A stretch of 64,000 bases of DNA from Bathynomus jamesi. Taxonomy: Eukaryota > Arthropoda > Malacostraca > Isopoda > Cirolanidae. Below the pieces are notes generated by a model, which saw only the letters and a list, made by a program, of their open reading frames with translations, was not told the origin of the DNA and searched no databases. The position numbers and the translations under genes are program-made. The DNA is taken from positions 1 through 64,000 of the forward strand of contig JAJOZX010008846.1 in the NCBI GenBank assembly GCA_023014485.1, in the 5' to 3' direction. This document shows positions 10,173 to 21,090 of this stretch, piece after piece; position 1 is the stretch's first letter, and the number at the start of each line of letters is the position of its first letter.

Positions 10173-10224
10173 TATTTTTACAGAAACAAAAAATGCTGAA
10201 AATATAGAACAAACAATTGATGAA

Positions 10225-10750
10225 AGTTGATACAGTGCTGGGCTGGATCCAGAATTATTTGCAATTATAGCTGACAAAGGAGCAAATATTGTTGCAGCTA
10301 CAAATCAGAAGATTCGATTGGACTGTACATGTCAAAGACTACATACAACTATTGATATAGCATGGAATCTTGCCAAAGATGCCTGCAGGGATTTGACCCA
10401 GCTAGACCAATCTTATCACAAGCTGGTGCAATTTGTAAAAAAAAAAAAAGTTGTGATATTCAGTCAAACCTAAAAATAACTTTGAAATAAGGTGCATTCT
10501 ATAACTAAAATAATGAATTCGATATTGAGGAACACTGATGATAGAGAAAAAGTACTATCAAAAATCCTACAAAGTCAAGATAAAGGACTTTTCAGCGAGA
10601 TCAGCAGAACTTTGCTTAAAGCTGTTTTTGATGTCCTGAAAAGTAATGAGTCGATATTGGACATTCTTGAGCATTGCAATATATCAACAACAGGAAATGT
10701 TCTCCCACCTTTTTGGAAGTTAGTAGCAGAACCTCCTTGCAGTGAATAAA
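10225..10750 (+). pseudogene. hAT transposase relic
   Basis: Conceptual + strand translation gives FAIIADKGANIVAAT, then RLDCTCQRLHTTID, then QLDQSYHKLVQFVKK and, in the frame at 10492-10749, TKIMNSILRN...VLSKILQ...NVLPPFWKL. The T/ADxGAN motif followed by the C..H box (CxCQRLH) is the conserved catalytic core of hAT transposases, and the later part corresponds to the alpha-helical insertion. It has frameshifts and lacks the BED finger and C-terminal dimerisation domain. It is not obviously related to the neighbouring MITEs. Confidence 0.7.
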
Positions 10751-11069
10751 CCAACTAAATCATCTATCCGAGAATATAGTTTAAATTGTAGCCACCGTGT
10801 CAATAGTGTTTTCAATCCTTTATAAGTTAACTTGTGAAACTGATCTAAGACTTATGGAGTCACTTTACATTTTTAGTAATAAACCTACTCTAACTGATTA
10901 TAGCTCAACCATTGAAATGAACATCGTAAGGTAATGTACTTTCAATTATTTTAATTGTTTTAAATTATCTCAGCATTTTAAACCATGTACTACAATACAA
11001 GTAAATTATGTATATGTATACAAGTAAATTATGTATATAGTTTAGGCTCTGTTTTAACTTTTGAATGTG

Positions 11070-11130
11070 ATGGATTTTTGGTTGTGACTACCACTGAAAA
11101 TAGTAACTGGGTCTACCGAAACGTCTAATA
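11070..11130 (+). ncRNA. degenerate hammerhead-like PLE motif
   Basis: ACCACTGAAAATAGTAACTGGG, interrupted, then CCGAAACGTC: the order CUGANGA-like, stem II, GAAA, CGUC of PLE hammerheads, but the core G8 is A, so it is probably inactive. Confidence 0.35.
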
Positions 11131-11139
11131 AATAATTAA

Positions 11140-11345
11140 AGAATGTTAGCTCGAGCGTTTGTCATTTTATATATACTAGCTAAAGTGGGCACCTGCGGTG
11201 CTGGGGGCCTTCAGCTTCAGCAATTGGAGGACCTGCGGCCCCCCCATTTAGTGGGTAGTCAATTATTCGGTCAACAAAACTATAGAAAAGAATGCAGCCA
11301 TGAAAATCATAAGCTTCACATCCGAACCCATTGTATCAAGCAATG
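11140..11345. repeat. diverged copy of a dispersed repeat also at 12060-12320
   Basis: Shares ATTCGGTCAA.AAAACTATAG and GAAAATC.TAAGCTTCACAT blocks with 12133-12310. No gene. Confidence 0.5.
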
Positions 11346-11392
11346 AAAACCTTAAAGCGCTACAGTAAAAAAGTTGAAATAAAGCAAAACAC

Positions 11393-11786
11393 GGTACTGA
11401 CGTATTAACCGGGGGCCAGCGGGCCACCACATATCGATAATTGGTTAGGTTAAGTTGTAATATTTTCGTTAGTTGAAAATTTCTAATACATCATATTTTT
11501 TAAATAGCAATATTTTTTAAAATATTTACAATGATTTATATTTCAAATATTTACAATGATTAATACATGTTACACATTAGAAACAACATTTGTTTCTGCA
11601 GGCCAAAAGCCTAAAAAAAGCCTAAAAAAATTAATTTTTTTCAGAAAATTGTATAAAAAAATATTTTAAAAAATATTGCTATTTAAAAAATATGATGTAT
11701 TAGAAATTTTCAACTAACTAAAATATTACAATTTAACATAACCAAATCATCAATATGTGGTGGCCCCCCGTTAATACGTAAGTACC
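11393..11786. mobile_element. GG-palindrome family, copy I (8-bp TSD CAAAACAC, core inverted)
   Basis: A 394-bp fold-back: arms begin GGTACTGACGTATTAAC / GGTACTTACGTATTAAC and stay complementary for about 130 bp. The arm includes TTGGTTAGGTTAAGTTG, TAATATTTTCGTTAGTT, the core of the GG-palindrome family, but oriented with the TTAGG side outward. Exact 8-bp duplications CAAAACAC lie at 11385-11392 and 11787-11794. No ORF. Confidence 0.85.
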
Positions 11787-11832
11787 CAAAACACATTTAT
11801 TTCTATGTTTAGAATCGCAGACACTGGCACAG

Positions 11833-12026
11833 CAGGCCCTCTCAGAGGTCCAGAGAGGCCCGGGCCACTTCCAGCTTTTGAGGCCCATAGCTAAACCCAA
11901 TTATTACTTTCACTGCAAAATATTACGTATATTCAAACCTGAAAGTTTCTAAATTTGAGGCCCCCCCTTAAGCTTGAGGCCCAGGCCAAATGGCCCTCCT
12001 AAGCCCCCCTCTGATAGGCCCTGCAT
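11833..12026. mobile_element. probable hAT-like MITE
   Basis: Inverted ends GCAGGCCCTCTCAGAGG and CCCCTCTGATAGGCCCTGC; GC-rich interior (GGCCC repeats). Target duplication not clear. Confidence 0.45.
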
Positions 12027-12132
12027 ACAGACAGGACCCTTTTTTAGAGTATATAGGCCGTATACTAGCAAAAGTGGGCCCTGCGGGCCCATTTAGTTAG
12101 ACCTGCAGTGCTAGGACATTCGGCCTCAGTAA

Positions 12133-12320
12133 TTGGGGGCCCTGCGGCCCCCCAGTTACTGGGGAGTCAATTATTCGGTCAATAAAACTATAGAAAAGAA
12201 CGCAGCCATAAAAATCTTAAGTTTCACAAATCTTGATACAATGAGTTCGGATGTGAAGCTTAAGATTTTCATTGCTGCGTTCTTTTTTAGTTTATTTGAC
12301 CGAATAATTGAATCCTCAGG
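12133..12320. repeat. inverted repeat, ~70-bp arms
   Basis: Left arm CAATTATTCGGTCAATAA through GAACGCAGCCATAAAAATCTTAAG pairs with the segment running to TTGACCGAATAATTGAA at the right. No ORF. Confidence 0.6.
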
Positions 12321-12419
12321 ACGGACGGGACTGCCTTTTTATAGTATATATATTGTGTGTGTGTGTCTGTGTACATCAAAATGTATTTTAGCCGTAAAGA
12401 AAAGAAACGGTAGATATTA

Positions 12420-13130
12420 ACATACTAGTGTACCCGTGCCGTCAAGAATGACGGCAAAAAAAAATGAACCACGAAAATGGAGACTGCTGCAGAAATAAGA
12501 AGACGATTGGCAAGAGAACGACAACGTAGGAGAAGAGCAAGCTTATTCTAAAAATTTATTCCAAAAGCTTTTAATTTATTTGGAATCCTATCAGTTTAAT
12601 TAACACGTATCATAGTTGATACAAAACCTGTAAAAAAATTTCAAAATGTTATTAATAAAGTGTATGCTTATAGATATAACATAGCAGCTCAAACAATCTG
12701 TATAAAAATGTGAACCTTATCATAAAAATGTGAACCTAGTACAGTTCCCGTTGCTTCGCTGACGGTTAGACAGGCTAAACTACAAAAAAAGAACCCAGCC
12801 GTGAAAATTTTGAGCTTCACATTGTGTCAACATTTCTGTATCTCCCAAAACTTCCTCACCCCCATTCATACAACTTGGGGGCTAACACCCTCCCCCATTA
12901 CCCCCACCCCTCCCCATTACCACACCCATCCCCGATTACCCCCACCTCCACCCTCCCCCATTGCTAAACTACAGAAAAGAACACAGTCATGAAAATCTTG
13001 AGCTTCACATTTCCGCCCGTAATACAATTTCTGAATTTTTTTTTCTCACAATTTCTGAAAGCGTGACACAATTCTGCAACAGACAGACAGACAAACAAAC
13101 AAACAAACAAAACTGGGCTATTATTATAAT
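12420..13130. other. unclassified repeat block (possible Helitron debris)
   Basis: Starts CTAGTGTACCCGTGCCGTC with an imperfect GC-rich hairpin, includes a short frame reading AEIRRRLARERQRRRRA (like the basic N-terminus of some Helitron replicases), CCCCCACC-rich sequence, and (ACAG/ACAA)n before 13130. Weak evidence only. Confidence 0.25.
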
Positions 13131-13205
13131 GTAGCTGCTGAAAAGCACTTCATATGTATGAAATGCTTCCAGATGCACTTTGTCTAATTGTTTGATTGAA
13201 CTTTA

Positions 13206-13419
13206 GGGCCCGTTCAAAAATTATGTAACGTTATTTTTGCTAAAACTTGATACCTCCCACCCTCCTGTAACGCTCCGTATCGTGTGTTGGGTGGGGCGGC
13301 GGAAGTGTTGCGCAACATCTTAGCGGGTGTCTGGTCTAGCGTTACGGAACGTTGCTGGGAGATCAGAATGTCAAGTTTTAGCAAAAATTGCGTTCCGTAA
13401 TTTTTTTGAACGGCCTCTT
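13206..13419. mobile_element. MITE with GGCCGTTCAAAAA-type ends
   Basis: Left GGGCCCGTTCAAAAATTA and right TTTTTTTGAACGGCC are inverted; second inverted block TTTTTGCTAAAACTTGA / TCAAGTTTTAGCAAAAA. GC-rich centre. Target duplication not clear. Confidence 0.6.
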
Positions 13420-13813
13420 AGATGACCTTAGATGACCCGCATTTCTGAAGAATGGCAATTCCCAACTGGATTTACGTCTGTCGCTTAGTCATTTAATCCT
13501 CGTACTGATTTTTACAAACAAATTTTGATAGCTTTTATAGTCTTCCAGGTTTACTTTCATCATTATCAACGTCAATGACTTTCTTGAATTATAGGTTTTG
13601 GAAACCTGCTTTTGAAAAGATTGGGTTTTTTCACAAATTTTCCTTTAACTGTAACTTTCCTTGTAAAGATGTTGTAGATGTAGAGTATTCTTTACTTCAT
13701 GAGAAATGGTGCTCTTTGAAGCCATATTTTTTAAATGGATAGAGAAAGAAAGGATGAATGTGAGGTTCACCGTAATAAAATTCCCCAATAGTTCATAAAG
13801 CAAAACGTATATA

Positions 13814-14216
13814 CACAGGGTGTCCCGTAAGTCTGGAACCATAGGGCAAAATGATAAAAACGTCACTAAAAACGTCGAAGAGACTTTTGGGGACTGTTTG
13901 TGAAATGAGCGAGGATGGTAGCGGCTGTGTCATCGTCGGTGGATGTCCTCGGAGGTCCACTGCGTGGTTTATCTCCTATGGATCCCGTTTCCCTGAACTT
14001 TGCTACAAGTTTGCCGACACAGCCGTGTGTTATCGGCGCGCGGTCCGGATGCAATCTGTTAAATTCCTCAGCGACCTCCCTCTGACTCCGATTTCCTACG
14101 AGCAGAATTACCTGGATGCGTTCTTCCTTACTCAAAAACATCATGGGCACTTGCATAAACGGAAAAACATGAATTACTTATTTTACCCTATGGTTCCAGA
14201 CTTACGGTACACCCTG
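13814..14216 (-). mobile_element. mariner derivative retaining the N-terminal HTH region
   Basis: TIRs CAGGGTGTCCCGTAAGTC and complement (right CTTACGGTACACCCTG), then CCATAGGG/CCCTATGG. The - strand ORF 14156-13866 reads MFLSKEERIQVILLVGNRSQ, EVAEEFN, GKLVAKFRETGSI, the paired helix-turn-helix of a mariner transposase. The catalytic domain is deleted, so it is a non-autonomous internal-deletion derivative. A related deletion copy with the opposite (C-terminal) part is at 52130-52530. Confidence 0.85.
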
Positions 14217-14406
14217 GTTGACCATCAATTACGCCAAAACAACGACATGAAGAAACCAACCCAACTCTCCACTACACAAACACAGCCTCGGCTTAATGAT
14301 CCAAAGTATCCACAAATGAGAAACGCTCTTCCATTGATTGGATCGTCATCCCAAGAGACTTTTATTACGTCACATTTAAAACAAAAGATAAATGTCTTCA
14401 CAATAA

Positions 14407-14459
<53 letters not shown>
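14407..14459. repeat. (TA)n microsatellite
   Basis: Pure TA tract. Confidence 0.95.
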
Positions 14460-14462
<3 letters not shown>

Positions 14463-14773
14463 GTTCCCACAATTTTATCTCTGCCTCCATCATAAAAAAT
14501 GAACGCTATTTTTAGGTTTTCAAGAGTGTAACAGTGACACTTTAGCATCTATTTCTGGCGTAGAAACTGTATCAAATAAACTTTTTAATTAATATTTTTG
14601 TTTTTATTTTGTTTTGTGGTGTTCTAAAAGATTCTTAGCTATCATTTCCGAATGCAAAGTTTATATGTAATTTATTTTTGTGTGATAGGGAACGAGGAAT
14701 GTCTTCAAAATTCAAAATTTCTTCATTTATTTATGTAATTATTTTAGGAAAGAGAAAAAGGAAAAAGAAAAAC

Positions 14774-14820
14774 GATTCCAAGGCCTTTCGTGTATTCAGA
14801 GCTACACCTCGTCAGGGAAT
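14774..14820 (-). ncRNA. hammerhead ribozyme motif, PLE left terminus
   Basis: On the - strand: AUUCC - CUGACGAG - GUGUA loop UACAC - GAAA - GGCCUU - GGAAU. Stem I (AUUCC/GGAAU) and stem II (GUGUA/UACAC) are perfect, the catalytic cores are intact, and stem III is the self-complementary GGCC expected of PLE hammerheads acting as dimers. One extra G lies 5' of stem II. Cleavage not shown. Confidence 0.75.
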
Positions 14821-14888
14821 GAAGAGAGAAGGCAAGATGCCCATAAATATATACAACGTAGCGGAAACCAAAACAATTTAGCATATAC

Positions 14889-15213
14889 TTAACAAGAGTT
14901 AATGAGAGGCAAAAGGAATTTTAACAAGATATTGTCAATTTTATTCATTCCCGCACTGTTATTGAAATTGTTTTTAAAATGGATAAATGCACATTCTAGA
15001 ATATTTCTTTCTATTATATCTCTGTTTTCAACAAGCGCTTTAGAACTATCCCACTTGATGCTATGATTACATCTATACATATGGTTAAACAAAGCATTGG
15101 AATTATTAGCTGTTCTACACGCATATTTATGCTGTTTTACCCTAATATCTAACGTTTTACCCGTTTGGCCTATATATACTGAGTTACATTGTGTACATCG
15201 GATCGAATACACA
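14889..15213 (-). pseudogene. PLE GIY-YIG endonuclease domain (3' half of split ORF)
   Basis: VYSIRCTQCNSVYIGQTGKT, then RVKQHKYACRT and NHSIKWDSSKALVEN...RNILECAFI: the GIY-YIG variant of PLEs (C..CN..YIGQTG, catalytic Arg in RVKQH, Glu in the IxER..LE region) with the usual C-terminal tail. The frame is open from the Gypsy border to the stop at 14889-14891. Its 5' continuation is at 20191 onward on the other side of the Gypsy element. Confidence 0.88.
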
Positions 15214-15681
15214 TGTTGGTTTTCGTCGTCGTCGTCGTTGGGCCTAGGCAAGCTACGGCTTGGGACCGTAGCGCATCTATCCGGTATAGGTTAACCTGGA
15301 TGATGTAGCCATAAGCACTGCCGCTGGTTAAGTGCCAACCAGTGATTATCTCACTAGCCGTATTGAGTCCGTTAGGCGAAACTGCGACAGTACCAAGGAT
15401 GGAAAATATAACCCTTGGATTTCTATTATTTATTTGCAAAATGGACATGGTATTAGATTAAAATAATTATTTGAATATAAATAATTAACTGACAATTGTG
15501 ATATATAATTAATTATGTTTACATACAATAAAATAATACAGAATACAAAAATTAGTATTAATGTGGTTTACAATTGAATTATGATGGGTAACTAATTTAA
15601 AATGAATTTATAGCTATTCCGAAATTCAAGACGGTAAAATTAACATTTATCTTGAAACTAAAATAAGAGTATTCACACACA
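15214..15681 (-). repeat. Gypsy 3' LTR
   Basis: On + begins TGTTGGTTTTCGTCG with a GTC repeat and ends CACACA; nearly identical to 19720-20186. The AC-rich border next to CTCCCCCACC on + is the polypurine tract side (GTGGGGGAG on -). Confidence 0.92.
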
Positions 15682-15702
15682 CTCCCCCACCAGAGAGGAA
15701 GT

Positions 15703-16800
15703 TCAAAGAGTTCCGAACGACACAGATTTCCCCTGGACCTTTTTGGTAGCTACATGTACCTCGCTTAAGGTTGATTCCAAAAACGCAGGCTTAAGACGAT
15801 CGATAGAAACCTTGTCGACCTTGGAACCGCGCTGGATGAGAAATGATTTGCGCGTACGTCGGAGAACTTCATAGGGCCCGTCATAGGACATTGGAGAGGC
15901 CGTTTGGGACAGGTACACGAACGAAAACGTGGGTGCAAGACTGGAGGGCTGGGGAAACAAAGATGTTCTGTTGGCTAGTCAATCGAGGAGGAACAGGCTG
16001 AAGGGACTGCATGTGAGAGGAAAGTGTTTGAGCGAATTCCGTAGGATCACATGACTTATTCCCTGCAGTGAAGTAGCCGCCTGGTAGCCGCAGTGTTGTT
16101 CCATAGACTAGTTCAGCCGCTGTAGTCTTCAGATCACTCTTAAATGCAGAGCGAATACCAAGCAACACGAGTGGAAGCTTATCCATCCAATGGGAGTCTT
16201 CGTGACACATAAGGGATGACTTCAGCTGGCGATGGAAGCGTTCAACGAGGCCGTTAGCTTGCGGATGATACGCACAGGTATGCGCATGTACTGTACCCAA
16301 CAAGCTGGTAAACTTCTTCCAAAGCGAAGACTCAAATTGGCGACCTTGGTCAGTGATGACTTTTGTCGGCAATCCAAATCTTGATACCCATCCATGAAGA
16401 AAGGCTCTTGCAACAGTGTCCGCTTGGATATCAGGAAGTGGGATGGCTTCAGGCCATCTGGAAAAGCGGTCGAGACAGGTGAGCAGATAACGTTGGCCTT
16501 GAATCACTGGAAGAGGGCCAACAATGTCTACATGAATTACTTCAAATCGCTGGGATGGGGGCGGAAATGCGTCAAAGGGGGACCTGGTGTGCCTTTGGAC
16601 TTTGGCACGCTGGCAGGCAAGGCACGTTTGGTCCAATGTTTGACATCCTTCCGCATCGAGGGCCAAACAAAGCGAGAGGTAACCAGGTGTTGCGAAGCAC
16701 GGATACCAGGATGGGAGGGTTATGAAGATCCGTGAAGACTGCTTGTCTGTGACATGGAGGGACATAAGGGCGAATAGCAGCTGTTGATACGTCGCAATAG
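15703..16800 (-). pseudogene. Gypsy integrase
   Basis: The ORFs at 16913-16572 and 16765-15881, with a tail at 15960-15703, carry the zinc-binding end (CLACQRAKVQRH), then the catalytic core with D (IHVDIVGPL), D (VITDQGRQFES) and E (ANGLVERFHRQLK) in DD35E spacing, then LLGIRSAFKSDL and a chromatin-facing C-terminal part ending GPYEVLRR...FLIQ. Frames shift near 16570 and 15900, so the protein is broken. Role in the family: insertion of the cDNA into the genome. Confidence 0.9.
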
Positions 16801-17155
16801 AGGGGCACAGACAATCCTGGCATACTCATTTTCTTGAGGGAAAGTGAGTGAGTGGAGTCTTCTCTGAGCAGGTTTGTAGTCCGTATCCTTATCTTGATCC
16901 TGTGCAATAGCATTCCATAGTGTAGAGCTGAGGGTAACAGAAGTAATCTCTATTCTTGAAAGTGCATCCGCTGGAGTGTTCAAGACACCTTTGATGTGGC
17001 GGATATCTGTGGTAAATTGCGATATAATCGAGTTGCCTGATGACTCTGGGAGAGTGGTTACAGCTGTTTTTATTGAAGACAGTGACCAAAGGTTTGTGGT
17101 CGGTAAAAACACAAAACTCTCGGCCTTCAAGGAAATGTTGAAAATGCTTCACGTT
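16720..17155 (-). pseudogene. Gypsy RNase H and connection region
   Basis: Continues the RT frame after a one-base indel near 17150: KHFQHFLEGREFCVFTDHKP (RNase H Asp in TDHKP), then a frameshift near 17060 into HIKGVLNTPADALSRIE, the end of the domain, and the linker to integrase. Upstream part ([23 protein letters not shown]) lies in the RT ORF. Confidence 0.88.
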
Positions 17156-18160
17156 TAAGTAATAGCAAGAAGTTCACGTCCGAAAGCACTATAACGCGTT
17201 TGGGCTGGCTGCAGCTTTTTCGAGTAAAACGCGATGGGTGCTTCTTGACCGTTAATGGTTTGTTCCAACACCCCACCGATCGCAACATCTGATGCATCGA
17301 CCGTCAGAGTTAGGGGGGCATCACTGATATGAAATGACAGAGACAATGCACTATTGATAGCATTTTTGGCATTGTCGAACGCCTGTAAACTATCGCTACA
17401 CCATACCAATTTCGTTACCTTGCGTTTGTGTGTGATCATAGCGTGTAGAGGAGCAAGAACACTGGCACAGTTTTTAATGAACTTGTGGTAATAATTTACC
17501 AAACCTAGAAACCGACGTAACTCACGCTGATTATTTGGCATAGGGTAATTTTTTATCACTTCACACTTGTCCTGAAGGGGGGTAATTCCGTGCTGCGAAA
17601 TCGTGTGACCAAGAAATTCCAAGGTTGGCTGTACAAACACACACTTAGATGCATTAATAGTAACACCGTATTGTTCTAAGCGTTGAAAGAGGAGTGAAAG
17701 ATGTTCCTTATGTTCCTCTTCCGTTGAGCTGGCCACAAGCAAATCATCGATGTAGGCATAAACAAAGTCTAAGCCTCTGGTGACCTCATCTATAAACCTC
17801 TGAAAGGTTTGAGCAGCATTCCGTAGCCCGAACGGCATCTTCACAAATTCGAATAACCCAAATGGTGTACAAACTGCAGTCTTGGGAATATCCGAAGGCT
17901 CTACGGGAATGTGGTGGAAAGCCTTAACGAGGTCTATTTTACTGAAGATAGATTTGCCGTGGAGAAGAGAAGTAAAGTCTTGGACATTTGGTACCGGATA
18001 TCGGTCCGGGATGGTTGTCGAATTCAAAAACCGGTAATCCCCACATGGTCTCCAGTCTCCTGACTTCTTCTGGACCAGGTGTAGGGGAGAGGACCAACTG
18101 CTTTTGGAAGGTCTTATTATCCCAAGATCTATCATAAGCTGGAATTCCGATTGGCAGCTT
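17155..18160 (-). pseudogene. Gypsy reverse transcriptase
   Basis: All the expected RT blocks are present: [26 protein letters not shown] (first Asp), [28 protein letters not shown] (catalytic YIDD), LEFLGHTIS, then the start of RNase H. The domain is open over 326 codons. A one-base deletion near 18150 separates it from the protease frame. Confidence 0.93.
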
Positions 18161-18769
18161 TCAGTTTGTCCGGGGCAAGACGTCTGGGTTTTGCAAACAC
18201 AGGGGGACCTTTTGTTGTAATGTGATGGGTAATGGTGTGCTTAATGGTATCACCCATCTGCATCGGTTGAAGAATTCCTGGATATCGCTGAAAAGGCATT
18301 GGTACATGGAATTAGGGGGAACGAGGGAAAGTGCAGAGTTCGAGGCGTCCGGAAGGGCAACCTGTTTGGCAAGAACAGAAAGCAGTGTGGCCTGGTCGCA
18401 TAAGCGTCGCTTGTCAAGATCCACCAGGAGTTTGAAATGCTGGAGGAAGTCAGCGCCGATTATGGGATGCTGCACTTGAGCACAGATGAAAATCCACTTG
18501 AAGGATCGGTGAAGGCCCAAGTTTAGTTCACGCGACTGAGTACCGTACGTGGGTATGCGTGAACCGTTAGCAGCGTATAGAGGCGGAGATTCCGAGTGCG
18601 TATGACCAGATTTTTGAGGGAATACACTGACTGACGCTCCAGCATCGACCAAGAAATTGACACCAGAGTTCCTGTCCTTTATGAATAACAGGTTGGCAGT
18701 GCGAGTACTAGACGCCATTAGGACTCGCTGCTGGGGTTTTCCGACGAAAAATTGCAAGGGGAGATGCAC
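18161..18769 (-). pseudogene. Gypsy aspartic protease region
   Basis: NSGVNFLVDAGASVSVFP contains the retropepsin active site as DAGA, followed by HPIIGADFLQHF, the second conserved protease block. It overlaps the end of the zinc-knuckle frame of gag by a few codons, so pol probably begins by frameshift or reinitiation. It ends at a shift near 18200 relative to RT. Confidence 0.88.
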
Positions 18770-19480
18770 TTCCTAGCCTTCTTTCCAAATTTAGAGTGGT
18801 AGAAGCAGATCTTCCCGGAACTCGAACGATGCCTCTTCGTAAATCTTGACCGAGAATGGCTTCTTTGCCGTTGATTTTGTAGCAGAGAACAAACGTGGTT
18901 GAGTTGTTGACTTAACTTCCACTTTCAACTCCAGTTCCGATTGTGTGTTCACGTTGTTGACCGGAGCTGTGTCAATCTCCACTACTTTGTCGGCAGTTTC
19001 TGCTAGTTTATCAACTGGAGTAGCAGGATCCATAGTGGCCAAGACACGCTGAGCTGATGGAGGAAGTTTCTGCAAGAACAACTGTCTAAAGATGTCCTTA
19101 TCGAAGGTTTGTGCGCGTTCGCCTAGAGCGCACTGCATAGCCCTCAGCATTTGAGTGGGCTTACGGTCTCCAAGTTCTTCTTTTGAGATTTACTGATGTA
19201 GTTTCTCACGCTCGGAGACAGTGGTGCGGCACAGGATGGCAGACTTCAGATCGTTGTATGGGTCCTCACTCGTGGAAGTAGACACGATGACGTCACGGAC
19301 TTCAGAGATGATGCTCGCTGGTAGAGAGGACAAAACATGATCGTATTTTGTCCTGCTAGCGGTGATCCTTCCCAAGTTGAATTGTGATTCCACTTGGTGA
19401 AACCAAATAAATGGATCACCCGGCCAGAAGACGGGGAGCTTTACGCTCAAGTGGGAGATGGCACCAGCGTCGTCAGGCAT
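18720..19480 (-). pseudogene. Gypsy gag
   Basis: Starts MPDDAGAISHLSVKLPVFWP and PFIWFHQVESQF (capsid start typical of insect and crustacean Gypsy gag), in-frame stop near 19190, continues ALGERAQTFDKDIFRQLFL and RVLATMDPATPVDKLAE, then a frameshift near 18895 leads into an RS-rich stretch and the nucleocapsid knuckle CFYHSKFGKKARKCISPC. The combination of stop and shift makes this a defective gag. Confidence 0.88.
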
Positions 19481-19699
19481 CTTCTCCTATGCTTGCTGAC
19501 GTACAAGCAAGACGACAAGTTACCAACGAAGGAGTGGAGGTTGAGACGAGCGCAGGCACAGAGCGCACGGGCAGGGGTAAGGGGCAGAGGGCACGAGCGA
19601 CGTTACAGTCTGGTCCTAGTCGCTCGGGTGAAGTGGGGGGTGATGGCACGAACGACGTTACAGTCTAGTCCTAGTCGTTCGTCGGTAAAAGGGGGGAAT

Positions 19700-19719
19700 C
19701 CAACTCCGGGGTCACCAAT
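19700..19719 (-). promoter_or_regulatory. Gypsy primer-binding site
   Basis: Two bases inside the 5' LTR (- strand) comes TGGTGACCCCGGAGTTGG, which starts with TGG as required to pair with a tRNA 3' CCA. I do not assign the tRNA. Confidence 0.7.
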
Positions 19720-20186
19720 TGTTGGTTTTCGTCGTCGTCGTCGTTGGGCCTAGGCAAGCTACGGCTTGGGACCGTAGCGCATCTATCCGGTATAGGTTAA
19801 CCTGGATGATGTAGCCATAAGCACTGCCGCTGGTTAAGTGCCAACCAGTGATTATCTCACTAGCCGTATTGAGTCCGTTAGGCGAAACTGCGACAGTACC
19901 AAGGATGGAAAATATACCCTTGGATTTCTATTATTTATTTGCAAAATGGACATGGTATTAGATTAAAATAATTATTTGAATATAAATAATTAACTGACAA
20001 TTGTGATATATAATTAGTTATGTTTACATACAATAAAATAATACAGAATACATAAAATTAGTATTAATGTGGTTTACAATTGAATTATGATGGGTAACTA
20101 ATTTAAAATGAATTTATAGCTATTCCGAAATTCAAGACGGTAAAATTAACATTTATCTTGAAACTAAAATAAGAGTATTCACTACA
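19720..20186 (-). repeat. Gypsy 5' LTR
   Basis: Near-identical to 15214-15681; its outer border CTACA differs slightly from the 3' LTR, which fixes the insertion boundary with the CACA duplication at 20187-20190. Confidence 0.92.
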
Positions 20187-20190
20187 CACA

Positions 20191-21000
20191 CAACCAACAA
20201 CATTATCCGGGCTATTCTTTATTAGGCGTGATTTAACAGTATTATTATACTTAAAGACTACATTAATGCCAATTGCTTTAATAAAGTCGGAAGATATTGA
20301 AAATTAACATGGTAAGGTAGGCTAAGGATATTTTTACGCTCAAATTCGTTTACAATTACATTATAATACCTATTCTTGGCTTTCTTAAGACAGTTATCTA
20401 AAAATGAAATAGGATAACATAATTTAGTACCAATATTCATGATATTGCATAACTCGGAATCTAAAAATTCAGGACTGACAACTCTCAATGCTCTAAGAAA
20501 CATAGCGGAGAAAATAGAGGATTTAATCGAGGGATGATGGTCAGAATAAAAATGCGCATAAGAGTTATTATTAGTAGGCTTGCGATAGACTTCAAATTTG
20601 AACTGATTAGAGCATCTCCAAATTTTTAGATCCAGAAAAGATAGGCTTCCATCATTTTCTTTTTCAACTGTGAACTTAATAGATGGGACTAAATTGTTGA
20701 GCCTACCAAGAAATAGGTCGACATCCAAATTATTAGGCCAAAGGCATAAAATATCATCTATATACCTGTACCAAACCAGGTTAAAATTAACAATCGTAAG
20801 CAAAATTCTATGATACTTTCAAAAAATTCCATGATACTTTCAAAAAATTCCAAACGACATAGCATAAAACTTATTTTCAAACTGAAATTTACAATCTTTG
20901 ACGCAAAGCTTAATTAACTTAATAAGAGTGTTGTGTTGAACAGGGAAAGAATATTCAGAGATCTTATCTTTTAAAAAATTAAGTACGTCATCAACAGGGA
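20191..21000 (-). pseudogene. PLE reverse transcriptase (5' half of split ORF)
   Basis: Reads DDVLNFLKDKISEYSFP, VKDCKFQFENKFYAMSFG, then a damaged stretch with a short tandem duplication (ATACTTTCAAAAAATTCC twice near 20812-20850) replacing the expected SPL.P motif, then WYRYIDDILCLWP (catalytic YIDD), LDLKIWR, YRKPTNNNSYAHFYSDHHP and LPYHVNF thumb. Ends in-frame at the Gypsy border. The loss of the SPL.P motif means no active RT. Confidence 0.88.
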
Positions 21001-21090
21001 CTTTTGTGATTAACTCTTGTTAAGTATGTGCTAATTGTTTTGGTTTCCGCTACGTTGTATATATTAATGGGCATCTTGCCTTCTCTCTTC

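Larger units (their letters stand above)
15214..20186 (-). mobile_element. Ty3/Gypsy LTR retrotransposon, complete but frameshifted
   Basis: Two ~467-bp LTRs, 4-bp target duplication CACA (15210-15213 and 20187-20190), primer-binding site and polypurine tract, and gag-pol in the order gag, protease, RT, RNase H, integrase. LTRs differ at only a few positions, so the insertion is fairly young, but gag has an in-frame stop and gag-pol has several single-base frameshifts, so this copy cannot make full-length polyprotein. No envelope gene is seen. Confidence 0.95.

Noticed and set aside
12480..12550. Helitron replicase N-terminus
   Set aside because: Only ~17 basic residues resemble it; no Rep or helicase motif and no certain 5'-TC or CTRR-3' ends. 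Kept only as an unclassified block.
15170..15448. ORF across the PLE/Gypsy border
   Set aside because: It reads through the LTR into the PLE; a junction artefact of the insertion.
19394..19753. + strand ORFs opposite gag and the leader
   Set aside because: Shadows of the - strand Gypsy element in GC-richer sequence; no independent similarity.
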